The notes under the pieces are model-generated. The model searched no databases, had not been told where the DNA came from, and worked only from the letters and a program-made list of their open reading frames with translations. The translations under genes were made by a program, and so were the position numbers. Shown here piece after piece: positions 1 to 10,385 of a DNA stretch of 64,000 nucleotides. Each line of letters begins with the position of its first letter. Position 1 is the first letter of the stretch. The DNA is taken from positions 868,001-932,000 of the forward strand of contig NZ_CP097253.1 of assembly GCF_023380025.1 (NCBI RefSeq), given 5' to 3'. This DNA comes from Sphingomonas glaciei. Its GTDB lineage: Bacteria > Pseudomonadota > Alphaproteobacteria > Sphingomonadales > Sphingomonadaceae.

Positions 1-1
1 C

Positions 2-901
2 TCAGCGGCTCGTGTCTTGGACGGCGATGTAGTCGTGGGCGGCGAGGTGGCGCACCGTAAAGCCGCGCCCCCGCAGCATTTGCTCGATGCGCGGATCGTC
101 GCCGTTGCTTTCGTAGATCAGCGCATCGACCCGATCGAGCAGGCCGGTGGCGCCCCGCAACGCGCCAAACTCCGCGCCTTCCAGGTCCATCTTCATCAGC
201 GCGACGCGGCCTTCGGGGATCAAGGTGTCGAGCCGTGCGGTCTCCACCGTCAGTCGCAACGATCGCCCGCCCTCGCTGGCCGTCGCGATCGAGGCCTGCC
301 CAAGCTTGCTCGGATCGGCACTGGCCTCGAGCATTTCGCCATCTGCCGCCGCCAGCGCTTTCTCGACCACCGTGACGTTGTCAGCGCCAGTCGCCGCGAC
401 GTTGGCGCGCAGGCTTTCTGCCGTGCCCGGCATCATCTCGATCGCGACCACCGATCCGCCCGGCCCGACCAGCTGGGATGCGCGCAAGGCATAGAAGCCG
501 ATGTTGGCGCCGGCGTCGACGAACCGATCGCCCGGCCGCAGCCGCTCCTCCAGCGCCGCCCACATATGCGGCTCGCGCCAGCGCAGGATGTGGATCGGGT
601 CGTCGGTACCCCCCCGCAGCTGGAAAACACCGACCTTGTCGACCCTAACCTGGACGTCGCGCAGCAGCACCGGTGAGCCGAACCCGTCTAAAGCCCTGAG
701 CGCGGTCAGCGGTGCCGCCAGCGCCGAGGTCGCAAGGGTCCTGCGGTCGGATCCGGATACGCCCGATGCAGCCTTGAGCAGCAACGCCCAATCACGCTGT
801 CGCCGCGCAAAATGCTCGCCCATCCGGACCAGCTTGCGCACCGCGCCCGGCGTCCGCCGGGCCATCTGCTGGCGCAGCAGGGCGAGGCTGCCTGCGCTCA
901 C
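2..901 (-). CDS. FkbM family methyltransferase
   Basis: The 299-residue product has an FkbM-type SAM-dependent methyltransferase fold. A glycine-rich SAM loop (VDAGANIGFYALRAS) lies near residues 130-145, followed by the acidic strand VVAIEMMPG and the family motif MKMDLEGAEFGALRGA near residue 235. FkbM proteins usually O-methylate sugars or polyketides; the substrate here cannot be read from sequence. The N-terminal 80 residues are basic and unassigned. The start is GTG, whose bases overlap the carA stop as GTGA, so translation is probably coupled to carA. A gene of this kind is not part of the usual carbamoyl phosphate operon; carB may lie further left, outside the window. The stop codon is present at the very edge of the window, so the gene is complete. 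Confidence 0.85.
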   Translation of the reverse strand: MSAGSLALLRQQMARRTPGAVRKLVRMGEHFARRQRDWALLLKAASGVSGSDRRTLATSALAAPLTALRALDGFGSPVLLRDVQVRVDKVGVFQLRGGTDDPIHILRWREPHMWAALEERLRPGDRFVDAGANIGFYALRASQLVGPGGSVVAIEMMPGTAESLRANVAATGADNVTVVEKALAAADGEMLEASADPSKLGQASIATASEGGRSLRLTVETARLDTLIPEGRVALMKMDLEGAEFGALRGATGLLDRVDALIYESNGDDPRIEQMLRGRGFTVRHLAAHDYIAVQDTSR

Positions 902-2061
902 CCCATCATCCCGACGAAGCGCTGGAACAGATAGAAGCTATCCTGCGGCCCCGGGCTCGCCTCGGGATGATATTGCACGCTGAATGCCGGCCGGTCGGCC
1001 AGTTCGATCCCGCAGTTCGACCCGTCGAACAGCGACACATGCGTCTCGCGCACGTTGTTCGGCAGCCCCTCGCGCTCGACCGCGAAGCCGTGGTTCATGC
1101 TGGTGATCTCGACCTGCCCGTCGGCAAGGCGCTTGACCGGGTGGTTGGCCCCGCGGTGGCCCTGGAACATCTTGCTCGTCTTGCCGCCGACCGCGAGCGC
1201 GAGCAATTGGTGGCCGAGGCAGATGCCGAACAGCGGCTTGCCGGTGTCCAGCATCGCCCGGATTACCGGAATGGCGTACTCCCCCGTCGCCGCCGGGTCG
1301 CCCGGGCCGTTCGACAGGAAGAACCCGTCGGGCTCGTGCGCCATTACCTCGTCGGAGGTCGCCGTCGCCGGCAGGATCGTCACCCGCGCCCCGGCCTCGA
1401 CCAGATTGCGGAAGATGTTGCGCTTCGAGCCATAGTCGATCGCGACGACGTGGGGGCGCTCGGCCTCGTTACCACCGTCGGAATAGCCGAGCTCGATTTC
1501 CCACTTGCCGCCGCTCCACACCCGCAGCTGCTCGCACGACACCTCCTTGGCGAGGTCCATGCCCTCCAGCCCCGGCCATTCGCTCGCCAGGCGCTGCAAC
1601 GCCGGCAGGTCGAATTCGCCCGCCGCCGAATGCGCGATTACCACCGTCGGTGGCCCTTCGCGCCGGACCAGCCTGGTCAGCGCGCGGGTATCGACCCCGG
1701 CCAGCCCAATCCGCCCATTGCGCTTCATCCATTCGGGGAAATCGACCTTCGAGCGGAAATTGCTCGGGCTCGTCACCGGCTCGCGCACGATCGCGCCCAC
1801 CGCATGGGGGTCGTCCGCCTCGACGTCCTCGTCGTTGGCGCCGACATTGCCGATGTGCGGAAAGGTGAAGCAGATCGCCTGACGCGCGAAGGAGGGATCG
1901 GTCATCACCTCCTGGTATCCGGTCATCGCAGTGTGGAAGCACAGCTCCGCCACCTCTGCGCCCTCGGCCCCGAACCCCTGTCCCCAGACCACCCGGCCAT
2001 CGGCGAAGACGAGGGCGCCGGTGGCTCCCTTCGGCATGGGCGTGGGCGCAGGACTGGCCAT
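898..2061 (-). CDS. carA: Carbamoyl-phosphate synthase small subunit (glutaminase)
   Basis: The 387-residue protein is of normal CarA length. It supplies ammonia from glutamine to the large subunit for carbamoyl phosphate synthesis, feeding both arginine and pyrimidines. The N-terminal CPSase small-chain domain begins with ATGALVFADGRVVWGQGFG. The class I glutamine amidotransferase domain carries the nucleophile in FGICLGHQLLALA (Cys near residue 279) and the His/Glu pair in HPEASPGPQD near residue 364. The ATG at 2061 opens directly into the conserved start of the family. It is divergent from the yqeY-like gene across about 100 bases that must hold both promoters. pyrB lies about 20 kb away in the same window, so the pathway is not organised as one operon. 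Confidence 0.97.
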   Translation of the reverse strand: MASPAPTPMPKGATGALVFADGRVVWGQGFGAEGAEVAELCFHTAMTGYQEVMTDPSFARQAICFTFPHIGNVGANDEDVEADDPHAVGAIVREPVTSPSNFRSKVDFPEWMKRNGRIGLAGVDTRALTRLVRREGPPTVVIAHSAAGEFDLPALQRLASEWPGLEGMDLAKEVSCEQLRVWSGGKWEIELGYSDGGNEAERPHVVAIDYGSKRNIFRNLVEAGARVTILPATATSDEVMAHEPDGFFLSNGPGDPAATGEYAIPVIRAMLDTGKPLFGICLGHQLLALAVGGKTSKMFQGHRGANHPVKRLADGQVEITSMNHGFAVEREGLPNNVRETHVSLFDGSNCGIELADRPAFSVQYHPEASPGPQDSFYLFQRFVGMMG

Positions 2062-2164
2062 CGGATGGAAGGCTCCGTGAGAGTGAAAACCGGCGATGTC
2101 GCTAAGCCGCCGCCGCTACGGCAGCAACGCGGGATGGTCAACCGGAGCGACAGCATTTAACGGC

Positions 2165-2626
2165 ATGTCCATGATCCGAGACACCATCAAGACCGCCCTC
2201 GTCACCGCCATGAAGGGCGGGGACAAGCCCGGCACCGCCACCATCCGCCTGATCCAGAGCGCGATCAAGAACCGCGACATCGAATTGCGCACCGGCACTG
2301 CGCCCGCCGACGACGATGCGATGGTCACCGAAGTCCTGCAGAAGATGATCAAGCAGCGCCGCGAATCGGTCACCATGTACCGCCAGGGCAACCGCGAAGA
2401 GCTTGCCGCGCAGGAGGAAAGCGAGATCGCCGTGATCGAACGCTTCCTCCCTGCGCAGTTGAGCGACGAGGAAGCCGGCGCCAAGATTGGCGAGATCGTC
2501 ACCGAACTCGGCGCGTCCTCAATGAAGGACATGGGCCGCGTCATGGCCGCAGTTAAAGAGCGCCTTGGCACCAGCATCGAACCGGCGCGGGCCAGTGCGC
2601 TGGTGAAGGGGGCGTTGGCGGGCTAG
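2165..2626 (+). CDS. GatB/YqeY domain protein
   Basis: A 153-residue protein of the YqeY family, which resembles the C-terminal tRNA-binding tail of GatB and is thought to act in tRNA-linked amidation; its exact role is not established. Family hallmarks are MIRDTIKTALVTAMKGGDK at the start, a central KMIKQRRES helix, and the C-terminal GRVMAAVKERL region. Two starts are possible, ATG at 2165 or 2171; both are consistent with the family N-terminus, while longer readings upstream would run into the promoter region. It sits immediately upstream of dnaG and rpoD, the conserved macromolecular-synthesis order in many alphaproteobacteria, and is probably co-transcribed with them. Confidence 0.9.
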   Translation: MSMIRDTIKTALVTAMKGGDKPGTATIRLIQSAIKNRDIELRTGTAPADDDAMVTEVLQKMIKQRRESVTMYRQGNREELAAQEESEIAVIERFLPAQLSDEEAGAKIGEIVTELGASSMKDMGRVMAAVKERLGTSIEPARASALVKGALAG

Positions 2627-2641
2627 CGTTACCCGCTGTCC

Positions 2642-4489
2642 ATGACCCTCTCCCCCGCCTTCCTCGACGAGCTTCGCGCCCGAGTCACCCTCAGCTCCGT
2701 CATCGCGCCCTACGTGAAGCTCACCCGCGCCGGGCGCGAGTGGAAGGCCTGCTGCCCGTTCCACAACGAGAAAACGCCCAGTTTCACCGTCAATGACGAG
2801 AAGCATTTCTACCATTGCTTCGGCTGCAGCGCGCACGGCGACGCGTTCCGCTTCCTCACCGACAGCCGCGGCCTGCCGTTCATGGACGCGGTCAAGGAGC
2901 TCGCCGCCTCCGCCGGGATGGAAGTCCCCGCCGCCGACCCGCGCGGCCGCGAGCGGGCGGAGCGGCAGGCGACCCTGCATGACGTCATGGCGGCAGCGCA
3001 GCGCTGGTTCGCCGAACAGCTCCACACCCCCGAGGGCGCCGAAGCGCTGGCCTACTGCCAGCGCCGCGGGATCGGCGGCGGCGCGATCCAGCGGTTCGGA
3101 ATCGGCTTCGCCCCCGACCGCCGCCAGGCCCTGCGCACGGCGCTCGCCAGCCACACCGACGCGAAACTGATCGAAGGCGGGCTGCTCATCCAGGTCGACG
3201 ACAAGGAGCCCTACGATCGCTTCCGCGGCCGGCTGATGATCCCGATCCGCGACGCGCGCGGGCGGGTGATCGGCTTCGGCGGCCGAATCCTTGGCGCGGG
3301 CGAGCCCAAGTATCTGAACTCTCCAGAGACCCCGCTGTTCGACAAGGGCTCCAGCCTCTACAATCTCGACCGCGCCTCCCCCGCCTCGCGCCAGGCCAAG
3401 CGGCTGATCGTGGTCGAAGGCTATATGGACGTGATCGGCCTCGACCGCGGCGGGATTGCCGAGGCCGTCGCCCCCAACGGCACCGCGCTCACCGAGCGCC
3501 AGCTCGAACTGCTGTGGCGGCTCGACCCCTCGCCGATCCTCTGCCTCGATGGCGATGCGGCGGGGCAAAAGGCCGGCATCCGCGCCGCCACCCGCGCCCT
3601 GCCCCTCCTCGGCCCCGAACGCACCCTATCGTTCGTCACCCTGCCGCAGGGTCAGGACCCCGACGACCTCGTCAACAGCGGCGGCCGCGACGCGGTCGAG
3701 GCGCTGCTGCAGGCCCCCGAACCCCTCGTCGACCGCCTGTGGCGCCACGAGCGCGATTCGACCCCCCTCGCCACGCCCGAACAGCGCGCCGGCTTGAAGC
3801 AGCGCCTGCTCGACCATGCCGCCGCCATCCCCGACCGCAGCCTGTCGCAGCTCTACCGCGACGAGTGGATGGACCGCTTTCACGCGCTCAACCGCCGCGA
3901 GCGCCCCGCCTTCACTCCCGGCGGCGGCTCGCAGCAGCGCCGCGGGACGTGGGTCAAGGGCCGCGGCTTCGTGCCGCCCGAGCCGCCCGCCAGCGAAGGC
4001 GCACGTGCCATCGCTGTCAGCGGGGTCGACCCCTTCACCGCCCGCGCGCTGGCCGCCGGGCTCGCCCGCTTTCCCGACCTGGTGGTGGAGGAAGCCGGCA
4101 TCCTCTCGGCCCTTCCGTTCGCCGATCCGGCGGCCGAGCGGCTCAAGCATCGCCTGCTCGATCAGGCCCTTGCCGGGGGAAACCTTGATTCGGCTGCGGT
4201 CGCGCCCATCTTGGCAGACACCGAGATCGACCGGCTCCTGCAACAGGCGCTGGGCGGCTTCGGAAAAGGTTTCTCCTTCAACCGAATCGATACCGAGCCG
4301 AACCAGGCGCGGGCGGACCTCCGGGCGGTGATCGAACTGCTCGGCGACCGCCACGAAATCGCGCAAGGCTTGGCGGAGGTTTCGGCCCGGTTGATGGACG
4401 ACCCGCAAGCTGTGGCTGAACAGCACCGGCTGCTGCTTGCTAACCAGGAAACAACCAAGAGACTGGCAGATTATAGCGCCAGCGACTAA
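2642..4489 (+). CDS. dnaG: DNA primase
   Basis: The 615-residue DnaG synthesises RNA primers for replication. The N-terminal CHC2 zinc finger is intact, with Cys38-Pro-Phe-His41 and Cys59-Phe-Gly-Cys62. The TOPRIM catalytic core has the acidic triad in [10 protein letters not shown] (Glu259) and CLDGDAAG (Asp303 and Asp305). The C-terminal 150 residues are the less conserved helicase-binding part that contacts DnaB. The start is the ATG 15 bases after the upstream stop; the first residues [15 protein letters not shown] match the usual primase beginning. The gene is followed by rpoD after a short gap, the classic arrangement, so both are probably in one transcript. Confidence 0.98.
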   Translation: MTLSPAFLDELRARVTLSSVIAPYVKLTRAGREWKACCPFHNEKTPSFTVNDEKHFYHCFGCSAHGDAFRFLTDSRGLPFMDAVKELAASAGMEVPAADPRGRERAERQATLHDVMAAAQRWFAEQLHTPEGAEALAYCQRRGIGGGAIQRFGIGFAPDRRQALRTALASHTDAKLIEGGLLIQVDDKEPYDRFRGRLMIPIRDARGRVIGFGGRILGAGEPKYLNSPETPLFDKGSSLYNLDRASPASRQAKRLIVVEGYMDVIGLDRGGIAEAVAPNGTALTERQLELLWRLDPSPILCLDGDAAGQKAGIRAATRALPLLGPERTLSFVTLPQGQDPDDLVNSGGRDAVEALLQAPEPLVDRLWRHERDSTPLATPEQRAGLKQRLLDHAAAIPDRSLSQLYRDEWMDRFHALNRRERPAFTPGGGSQQRRGTWVKGRGFVPPEPPASEGARAIAVSGVDPFTARALAAGLARFPDLVVEEAGILSALPFADPAAERLKHRLLDQALAGGNLDSAAVAPILADTEIDRLLQQALGGFGKGFSFNRIDTEPNQARADLRAVIELLGDRHEIAQGLAEVSARLMDDPQAVAEQHRLLLANQETTKRLADYSASD

Positions 4490-4503
4490 GCGACCCGACA
4501 ACC

Positions 4504-6540
4504 ATGGCCAAAGAACCCCTAGAAAACGACGATCAGGACGGCGGCGACGCCCCGCTCATCGATCTCAACGACGCGTCGGTGAAGAAACTGATCGCGCGCG
4601 CCAAGAAGCGTGGCACGATCACCATCGATGAGTTGAATGAGGCGCTGCCTCAGGATCAGATGAACTCGGAGCAGATCGAGGACGTCATGTCCGCGCTCAA
4701 CGATATGGGCGTGCAGATCGTCGAAAAGGAAGAAGGCGGCGACGACGAGGAGGAGGCGGAAGCCGAACCCGCGTCTGACGACGAGGTCGATCCGCTCGAC
4801 GACGGCGGCCCGCGCCCCGCCGCCGCGGTGAAAAAGGAAACTGTTGATCGCACCGACGATCCCGTCCGCATGTACCTGCGCGAAATGGGCGCCGTCGAGC
4901 TTCTCTCCCGCGAGGGCGAGATCGCGATCGCCAAGCGCATCGAGGCCGGCCGCGACACCATGATCTGGGGCCTGTGCGAAAGCCCGATCACCTTCAACGC
5001 GATCATCGAATGGTCGACCGCGCTCAACGAAGGCCGCATGCAGCTGCGCGAGATCCTCGATCTCGAAGCCATGCTGTCCAAGGGTCCGTCGGCCGAGCAG
5101 CTCAACGCCGCCGAGAATGACGAGGATGGCGACGGCGAAGTCACTGCCGCCGCCGCCGGTCCGTCGATCAAGGAAGAAGAAGAGCCCGAATCGGCCCCAG
5201 CCGACGGCGACGACGAGGACGAACTGCGCGAGAATCGCGCGCCCAAGCCCGCTGAGGAAGAGGAAGAGGACAACACCCTTTCCCTCGCCCAGATGGAAGA
5301 AACGCTGAAGCCCAGCGCGCTCGAGAAATTCGCGGCGATCACCGACCATTACAAGAAGTTCGCCAAGCTCCAGGACGCCCGCCTCGCCTGCATGGCGGCC
5401 GGCACCCCCTTTTCCCCGACCAAGGAGAAGGAGTATCAGAAGCTGCGCGAGACCCTCACCGCCGAGGTCGAGAGCGTCCAGTTCCACAACGCCAAGATCG
5501 AATATCTGGTCGAGCAGCTCTACGCTTACAACCGCCGCCTGACCGCGCTCGGCGGGCAGATGCTGCGTCTGGCCGAACGCCACCGCGTGCCGCGCAAGGC
5601 GTTCCTTGACAGCTACATGGGCCATGAGCTCGACGACGGCTGGCTGCAGCGCGTGTCGAAGATCGACAAGAAGTTCGCCGCCTTTGCCGCGACCGAGGCC
5701 GATACCGTCGACCGCATCCGCACCGAGATCGGCGAGATCGCCCAGTCGACCGGCATGGCGCTCAGCGAATTCCGGCGGATCGTCAACCAAGTCCAGAAGG
5801 CCGAGCGTGAAGCCCGCATCGCCAAGAAGGAAATGGTCGAGGCCAACCTGCGCCTCGTCATCTCGATCGCCAAGAAATACACCAACCGCGGCCTGCAGTT
5901 CCTGGACTTGATCCAGGAAGGCAACATCGGCCTGATGAAGGCGGTCGACAAGTTCGAGTATCGCCGCGGCTATAAGTTCTCGACTTACGCGACCTGGTGG
6001 ATCCGTCAGGCGATCACCCGCTCGATCGCCGACCAGGCGCGGACCATCCGCATCCCGGTCCACATGATCGAGACGATCAACAAGCTGGTCCGCACCAGCC
6101 GCCAGTTCCTCCACGAAACCGGCCGCGAGCCGACTCCCGAAGAACTCGCCGAGCGCCTCTCCATGCCGCTGGAGAAGGTTCGCAAGGTGATGAAGATCGC
6201 CAAGGAGCCGATCAGCCTCGAGACGCCGATCGGCGACGAGGAAGACAGCCACCTCGGCGACTTCATCGAGGACAAGAACGCCGTCATCCCGGTCGACGCC
6301 GCGATCCAGGCCAACCTCAAGGAAACGGTCACCCGCGTCCTGGCCTCGCTGACCCCGCGCGAGGAACGCGTGCTGCGCATGCGCTTCGGCATCGGCATGA
6401 ACACCGACCACACCCTCGAGGAAGTTGGCCAGCAGTTCAGCGTCACCCGCGAACGCATCCGGCAGATCGAGGCTAAGGCGCTGAGGAAGCTCAAGCACCC
6501 GAGCCGGAGCCGCAAGATGCGGAGCTTCCTCGACCAGTAA
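4504..6540 (+). CDS. rpoD: RNA polymerase primary sigma factor (sigma-70/RpoD)
   Basis: The 678-residue protein is the housekeeping sigma factor. Region 1.1 occupies the first 80 residues. Region 1.2 begins near residue 118 with [21 protein letters not shown] long acidic, Glu/Asp-rich non-conserved insert spans about residues 195-260, as usual in alphaproteobacterial RpoD. Region 2 is unmistakable ([45 protein letters not shown]), then region 3 ([13 protein letters not shown]) and region 4 with the -35 reading helix ([20 protein letters not shown]). It starts 15 bases after the dnaG stop and ends before a convergent GGDEF/EAL gene. No strong T-tract terminator is visible after it. Confidence 0.99.
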   Translation: MAKEPLENDDQDGGDAPLIDLNDASVKKLIARAKKRGTITIDELNEALPQDQMNSEQIEDVMSALNDMGVQIVEKEEGGDDEEEAEAEPASDDEVDPLDDGGPRPAAAVKKETVDRTDDPVRMYLREMGAVELLSREGEIAIAKRIEAGRDTMIWGLCESPITFNAIIEWSTALNEGRMQLREILDLEAMLSKGPSAEQLNAAENDEDGDGEVTAAAAGPSIKEEEEPESAPADGDDEDELRENRAPKPAEEEEEDNTLSLAQMEETLKPSALEKFAAITDHYKKFAKLQDARLACMAAGTPFSPTKEKEYQKLRETLTAEVESVQFHNAKIEYLVEQLYAYNRRLTALGGQMLRLAERHRVPRKAFLDSYMGHELDDGWLQRVSKIDKKFAAFAATEADTVDRIRTEIGEIAQSTGMALSEFRRIVNQVQKAEREARIAKKEMVEANLRLVISIAKKYTNRGLQFLDLIQEGNIGLMKAVDKFEYRRGYKFSTYATWWIRQAITRSIADQARTIRIPVHMIETINKLVRTSRQFLHETGREPTPEELAERLSMPLEKVRKVMKIAKEPISLETPIGDEEDSHLGDFIEDKNAVIPVDAAIQANLKETVTRVLASLTPREERVLRMRFGIGMNTDHTLEEVGQQFSVTRERIRQIEAKALRKLKHPSRSRKMRSFLDQ

Positions 6541-6564
6541 GCGAATGGGTAGGCGCGTTTGGCC

Positions 6565-8598
6565 TCAGGCGGCCGAGCGCGCCAATTCCGTACCGGTATG
6601 ACCGTGTCCGGACGGCTCGAACGGCTGCTGCAACAGCTCTGCGGCGGGAACGGGCGGCTGCAGCCAATATCCCTGCCCAAGAGTGCAGCCGAGTTTGAGC
6701 ATGAGGGTAAGGTGGCGCTCGCTTTCGATATGTTCGGCGACGATGGGCACACCAATCCCGCGGCAGAGCGAGATCACCGCACCCAGCAGACGCTCACCAT
6801 CCGCATTGTCCAGCGCAGCCGTGACCAGCGCGCCATCGAGCTTAATCTGATCGAACTGAAACTCGCGCAGATAGCCGATCGAGGCATAGCCCGCGCCAAA
6901 GTCGTCGAGCACGACCATGACCCCGGCCGCCCGGAGACGCGCCAGATTGTGCTTGGCCGTCCCGAAGTCGGCGAATAGCGCGGTTTCGGTGACTTCGACC
7001 TGTAATCGTTCAGGCCCCAGACGGGCTTGCTCGAGGGCGTCCAGAACCTTTTCCGAAAGGTCGGCGGAGCAAAGCTGGACCGCGCTGAGGTTCAGGGACA
7101 GACGGATCGCCGGATCCCAGCGCGCGACTTCGTCGATGGCGAGCCTCATCAGGTGATCGCCAAGATTCCCGATAACGTTGAGCTGTTCGGCAATGCTCAC
7201 GAACTCCGACGGCGGGACATTGCCAAGCTCAGGATCGGTCCACCGGGCCAAGGCCTCGTTCGCCACGGGGCGCCCGGTCGCCAGATCGATTATCGGCTGA
7301 AAAAAGACCTGGATACGCTGGGTGACGTCGGTGGCCTGCAGTGCATGTTCGATCTTGGCCCGGCGCTGTCGCGGAACGTCCATGGCGAGCTCGAACACCG
7401 CAACGTCGCTAACCGCCTGCGCCTTGGCATCGTAGAGAGCGATATCAGCATCGGTCAGCACCCGCGAGGGCGTAGCCTCGACGCCGTCACGCGACAGGGC
7501 GATTCCGCAGCTTACAAAGAGTGGAAACTTGCGTCGCTCGACGATCGCCGGCCGATTGACCTTCTTCAGCAGGCGCTTGCCAGCTTCACGGGCATCGCTC
7601 GGCGACGTCATCGACGGAAACAGGATTCCAAATTCGTCTCCACCCATCCTCGCCACCAGGCACTGTGCCGGCGCGGCCCGCGCCAATCGCTTGGCGACGA
7701 CCTTCAGCAGCGCGTCGCCATAACTATGTCCGTAGGTGTCGTTGACGACCTTGAAGCGATCGATGTCTGTCACTGCGACGGCGAACGGCTGACCGCTGGC
7801 GGCGCAATCGGCGACTGCGGCCACGAAGGCGCGGCGATTGGGAAGACCGGTCAGGAAATCGGTCGTTGCCGCGGTGATGGCCTCCTGCCGCGCCGTCTCT
7901 GCCAATTCTTGTTGCTGGCCGATCGCCCAGCGCGAGCGGACAATGGTGGTGAACTGGGCGCTTTGCCGCGCAATCAGTTGCAAGACGAGGAACATCACCA
8001 CGGCAAGACTGACCGCGGCGCCCACATATTTGGGGTTGGGCGATTGCAAGCCGATGGCGGCGAGTGGAACCCCGAGCAGGAGCAGGGTCAGATAAGCGGC
8101 GGGGGGCACCGCGCTGAGACCGAAAGCGATACCGACAGCCGTGAATCCGCCGAGCAGGAAGATCGCCATGTGGGTGTCGGAGGGCGCTGTACCGAGCAGG
8201 TGCCAGCACCACCAAGCCAGCAAGGCGCACATGAAAGCTGCGAAGCCACATGCCTGGCGGATGCGCGAAATCATCAGCCGGTGGTCGGGATTGCAGGTCG
8301 AGCGCAGCCACAGCCACGTCCGCGCGATCGCGCACGCCAGCATGATGGTGGTGACCTCTAGCCCCAGTGAGATCGAGCCATTGGTGGTGATCTGCAAGGC
8401 AAAGACGTTGGTCGTTGCCAGCACGTACAGGATGGGCACCTGGCGACGAAGCGCCGCATAGCGTTCCTCGACGAGCGCTCGGCCCATCGGAGTGTCGATC
8501 TCCCCAACGGTGAGATGATAACGCAACCGGCTCACAAACATAGCCGCACCGACGTAGCGCGGGAGGCTTAACTTTTGTTTATGGTCGCGGCCGAGCAT
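6565..8598 (-). CDS. Membrane-anchored GGDEF-EAL protein (c-di-GMP turnover)
   Basis: The 677-residue protein has an N-terminal region of several hydrophobic segments (about residues 55-210) acting as a membrane sensor, a short coiled linker ([13 protein letters not shown]), then GGDEF and EAL domains. The GGDEF motif is intact (MGGDEFGIL, residues 319-323) and so is the EAL motif (NEALARW, 448-450), with DDFGAGYAS present as in active phosphodiesterases. It could therefore make or break cyclic di-GMP; which activity dominates cannot be told from sequence. An ATG at 8541 (MFVSRLRYH) is an alternative start and no clear Shine-Dalgarno sequence favours either. It is convergent with rpoD and lies downstream of bciA on the same strand with a gap of about 70 bases. 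Confidence 0.93.
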   Translation of the reverse strand: MLGRDHKQKLSLPRYVGAAMFVSRLRYHLTVGEIDTPMGRALVEERYAALRRQVPILYVLATTNVFALQITTNGSISLGLEVTTIMLACAIARTWLWLRSTCNPDHRLMISRIRQACGFAAFMCALLAWWCWHLLGTAPSDTHMAIFLLGGFTAVGIAFGLSAVPPAAYLTLLLLGVPLAAIGLQSPNPKYVGAAVSLAVVMFLVLQLIARQSAQFTTIVRSRWAIGQQQELAETARQEAITAATTDFLTGLPNRRAFVAAVADCAASGQPFAVAVTDIDRFKVVNDTYGHSYGDALLKVVAKRLARAAPAQCLVARMGGDEFGILFPSMTSPSDAREAGKRLLKKVNRPAIVERRKFPLFVSCGIALSRDGVEATPSRVLTDADIALYDAKAQAVSDVAVFELAMDVPRQRRAKIEHALQATDVTQRIQVFFQPIIDLATGRPVANEALARWTDPELGNVPPSEFVSIAEQLNVIGNLGDHLMRLAIDEVARWDPAIRLSLNLSAVQLCSADLSEKVLDALEQARLGPERLQVEVTETALFADFGTAKHNLARLRAAGVMVVLDDFGAGYASIGYLREFQFDQIKLDGALVTAALDNADGERLLGAVISLCRGIGVPIVAEHIESERHLTLMLKLGCTLGQGYWLQPPVPAAELLQQPFEPSGHGHTGTELARSAA

Positions 8599-8667
8599 CG
8601 CGGACCAGTGTAGCGCCCTGCTCCTTCATTGCGACAGCCCTTAGTGTGGCGCGTCGAGCGCCCTCCC

Positions 8668-9648
8668 TCAGCTCCGCTTTCCCACCAGTTCGGCATAATG
8701 ATCGACCAGCCGGTCCGCCCCTGTCTCCGGCGTCGCCGCCGCGTCGTAGCGATCCGCCTCCTCATTCCACACCAGCATCGACTCTTTCGCATAATAGCGC
8801 CCGATCCGCGCATATTCCGCCTTGTCGCGCAGGTTCGGGACCACGCGCCCCAGCGCCCCCAGCACCCCGACGATCACGTCCATCAGCCGCACCGGCACGT
8901 GCCGGAAGCGCGGCTTCTCCCCCAGCGGCGCGAACAGCGCCTCGGCCTGCTCGCGCGGCGTGATTGCCGGGCCCGGGCCGCCGATCGGCAGCACCCGGCC
9001 GCGCAGCGCCGGATCCTCGACGCAGCGGACAAGATAGGCCGCAAGGTCGGCGTCGCTGATCGGCTTGCACGCGGTCAGCCGGCCGTCACCGAACAGCAGC
9101 CACGGCTTGCCCCGCCGCACTGGCTCAACCTGGCCCGACAGCGACTTGAAGAAGGCGGTTGGGCGGACGATCGTGTAGGGCATGCCGCTCGCCATCAGCG
9201 CAGTCTCGAACGTGATCTTGGCATGCTGGAACGCCAGCCGCGGCTTCTGCAGACAGATTGCCGACAGTAGGACGAAGTGCCCGACGCCCTGTGCCTGCCC
9301 AGCCTCCAGCAGCGCCAGATTGGCGCTATGGTCGATCGCCCAGGCCTCGCGCGGCGACCCGGTGCGCGACGCGAGGCACGACACGATCGTATCGAACCGC
9401 TCCCCCCGAAACCAGTCGCGCGCGATTCCTCCGGCCTTAGTCACCTCGCCGACCCTGATCTCCGCACCGGCCAACTCAGGCAGCCGCCGCGCGCCCTCCG
9501 CCCCCGCCGGCCGCACGAAGCAGACCACCTGGTGCCCCCGCGCCACCAGCGCCCGCGCGGTGGCCCGGCCGATCGTGCCCGTCGCCCCCACCAGGAAGAT
9601 GCGCCGGGGCTCCCCTGCCCCCGTCCCGTCTGTTGTCGCTCCGCCCAC
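8668..9648 (-). CDS. bciA: Divinyl chlorophyllide a 8-vinyl-reductase (BciA type)
   Basis: BciA reduces the C8 vinyl group of divinyl (bacterio)chlorophyllide with NADPH. The roughly 326-residue product has an N-terminal Rossmann motif (VGATGTIGRA), the DVR-specific stretches VSCLASR, HFVLLSAICLQKPRLAF, IVRPTAFFKSLSGQV, FGDGRLTACKPISDADLAA and VLPIGGPGPAITP, and the tail IGRYYAKESML. I recognise these from plant DVR and bacterial BciA, which makes the assignment far more specific than a generic NmrA-like oxidoreductase. The start is uncertain: no ATG precedes the Rossmann motif, and GTG at 9648 is the most reasonable choice although it lacks a clear Shine-Dalgarno sequence. The open frame continues upstream but there it is antisense to the BLUF gene. 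No other photosynthesis genes are in the window. Confidence 0.9.
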   Translation of the reverse strand: MGGATTDGTGAGEPRRIFLVGATGTIGRATARALVARGHQVVCFVRPAGAEGARRLPELAGAEIRVGEVTKAGGIARDWFRGERFDTIVSCLASRTGSPREAWAIDHSANLALLEAGQAQGVGHFVLLSAICLQKPRLAFQHAKITFETALMASGMPYTIVRPTAFFKSLSGQVEPVRRGKPWLLFGDGRLTACKPISDADLAAYLVRCVEDPALRGRVLPIGGPGPAITPREQAEALFAPLGEKPRFRHVPVRLMDVIVGVLGALGRVVPNLRDKAEYARIGRYYAKESMLVWNEEADRYDAAATPETGADRLVDHYAELVGKRS

Positions 9649-9762
9649 GAGGGGCAGCGTGCCACGGTCCGCCCCGCGCAGGCAAATGCGGCGCTGGGCG
9701 CAGGCCCGCACCTGGCCTAGCCTGCGGCAAGGCGCAGCGCCGTGCCGGACCAGGGAGGCCCC

Positions 9763-10158
9763 ATGAAGCAGCTCATCTACCGCTCGCAGCCCTTCGGTTA
9801 CGACAAGGCGATGCTCGCCGGCATCCTGCTCGCCGCCCGCCGCAACAATCCGCGCGACGCCATCACCGGCGCGCTGATCTGCCGCCAGGACCTCTATCTC
9901 CAATTGATCGAGGGGCCCGAGGCGGCGATCGACGCCCTGTTCGCACGCATCGCCGAGGACGACCGCCACAACGACGTCCGCCTGCTCCTCGACACCCCCG
10001 TCGACCGCCGCCTGTTCCCCGACTGGGCGATGCTCGACGATGAGCCCGACTCGCTGTTCTGGTCCCCCGACCAGGTCGCGGCCGGCGCGATCGAGCGGGC
10101 GGGCCCGCTGGCCCTCGTCGCGGCCTTCACCCGGCTGACCGGCCGGACCGAACGCTAG
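9763..10158 (+). CDS. BLUF-domain blue-light sensor
   Basis: A 131-residue stand-alone BLUF protein that should bind FAD and sense blue light. All known photocycle residues can be placed: Tyr6 (LIYRS), Asn29 (RRNNPRDAITG), Gln47 (LYLQLIEG), and Trp88/Met90 (PDWAM), which correspond to Tyr21, Asn45, Gln63, Trp104 and Met106 of AppA. After about residue 95 only a short helix (QVAAGAIERAGPLALVAAFTRL) remains, so there is no fused output domain and it must act through a partner or by oligomer change. The ATG at 9763 has an upstream AGGGAGG; an in-frame ATG 21 bases earlier lacks one. It is divergent from bciA across 114 bases. Confidence 0.93.
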   Translation: MKQLIYRSQPFGYDKAMLAGILLAARRNNPRDAITGALICRQDLYLQLIEGPEAAIDALFARIAEDDRHNDVRLLLDTPVDRRLFPDWAMLDDEPDSLFWSPDQVAAGAIERAGPLALVAAFTRLTGRTER

Positions 10159-10290
10159 CTGCCGCCGGCGCGCTCCTTGCAAAGTAGGATTTCGCCTGTT
10201 CTACCCTGGTCGGTGGGCAGTTTCCCTTTCTCTTCGGGCCTCTCCCGACCGGCCGCACGCCTTCGCGCGCGCAGGCAGGGCGCCGCCCGC

Positions 10291-10347
10291 TGTGACCTTG
10301 TTCAGCCCGGCACCCCCGCCACCTGTGACCTTTGTGACCTTGTTCAG
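10291..10347. repeat. Short direct repeats TGTGACCTTGTTCAG
   Basis: The 15-mer TGTGACCTTGTTCAG occurs exactly at 10291-10305 and again at 10333-10347, with an extra half-unit TGTGACCTT at 10324-10332 immediately before the second copy. The array lies in the 227-base gap between the BLUF gene end and the end of the convergent recombinase-like fusion gene. The function is unknown; it could be a protein-binding site, a family of dispersed intergenic repeats, or a relic of integration. Confidence 0.8.
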
Positions 10348-10385
10348 GAAAGGCGCATTGGGCGGCACCCGCGTCCAGCCACTCC

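Noticed and set aside
4519..6498. Long open frame antisense to rpoD
   Set aside because: It is fully explained by codon bias in GC-rich DNA opposite a certain gene; the peptide is Leu/Asp/Val-rich low complexity and has no motif or ribosome site.
9649..10182. Upstream extension of the bciA frame giving a 504-residue protein
   Set aside because: The extra 178 residues are antisense to the BLUF gene, have no domain, and precede the natural Rossmann start.
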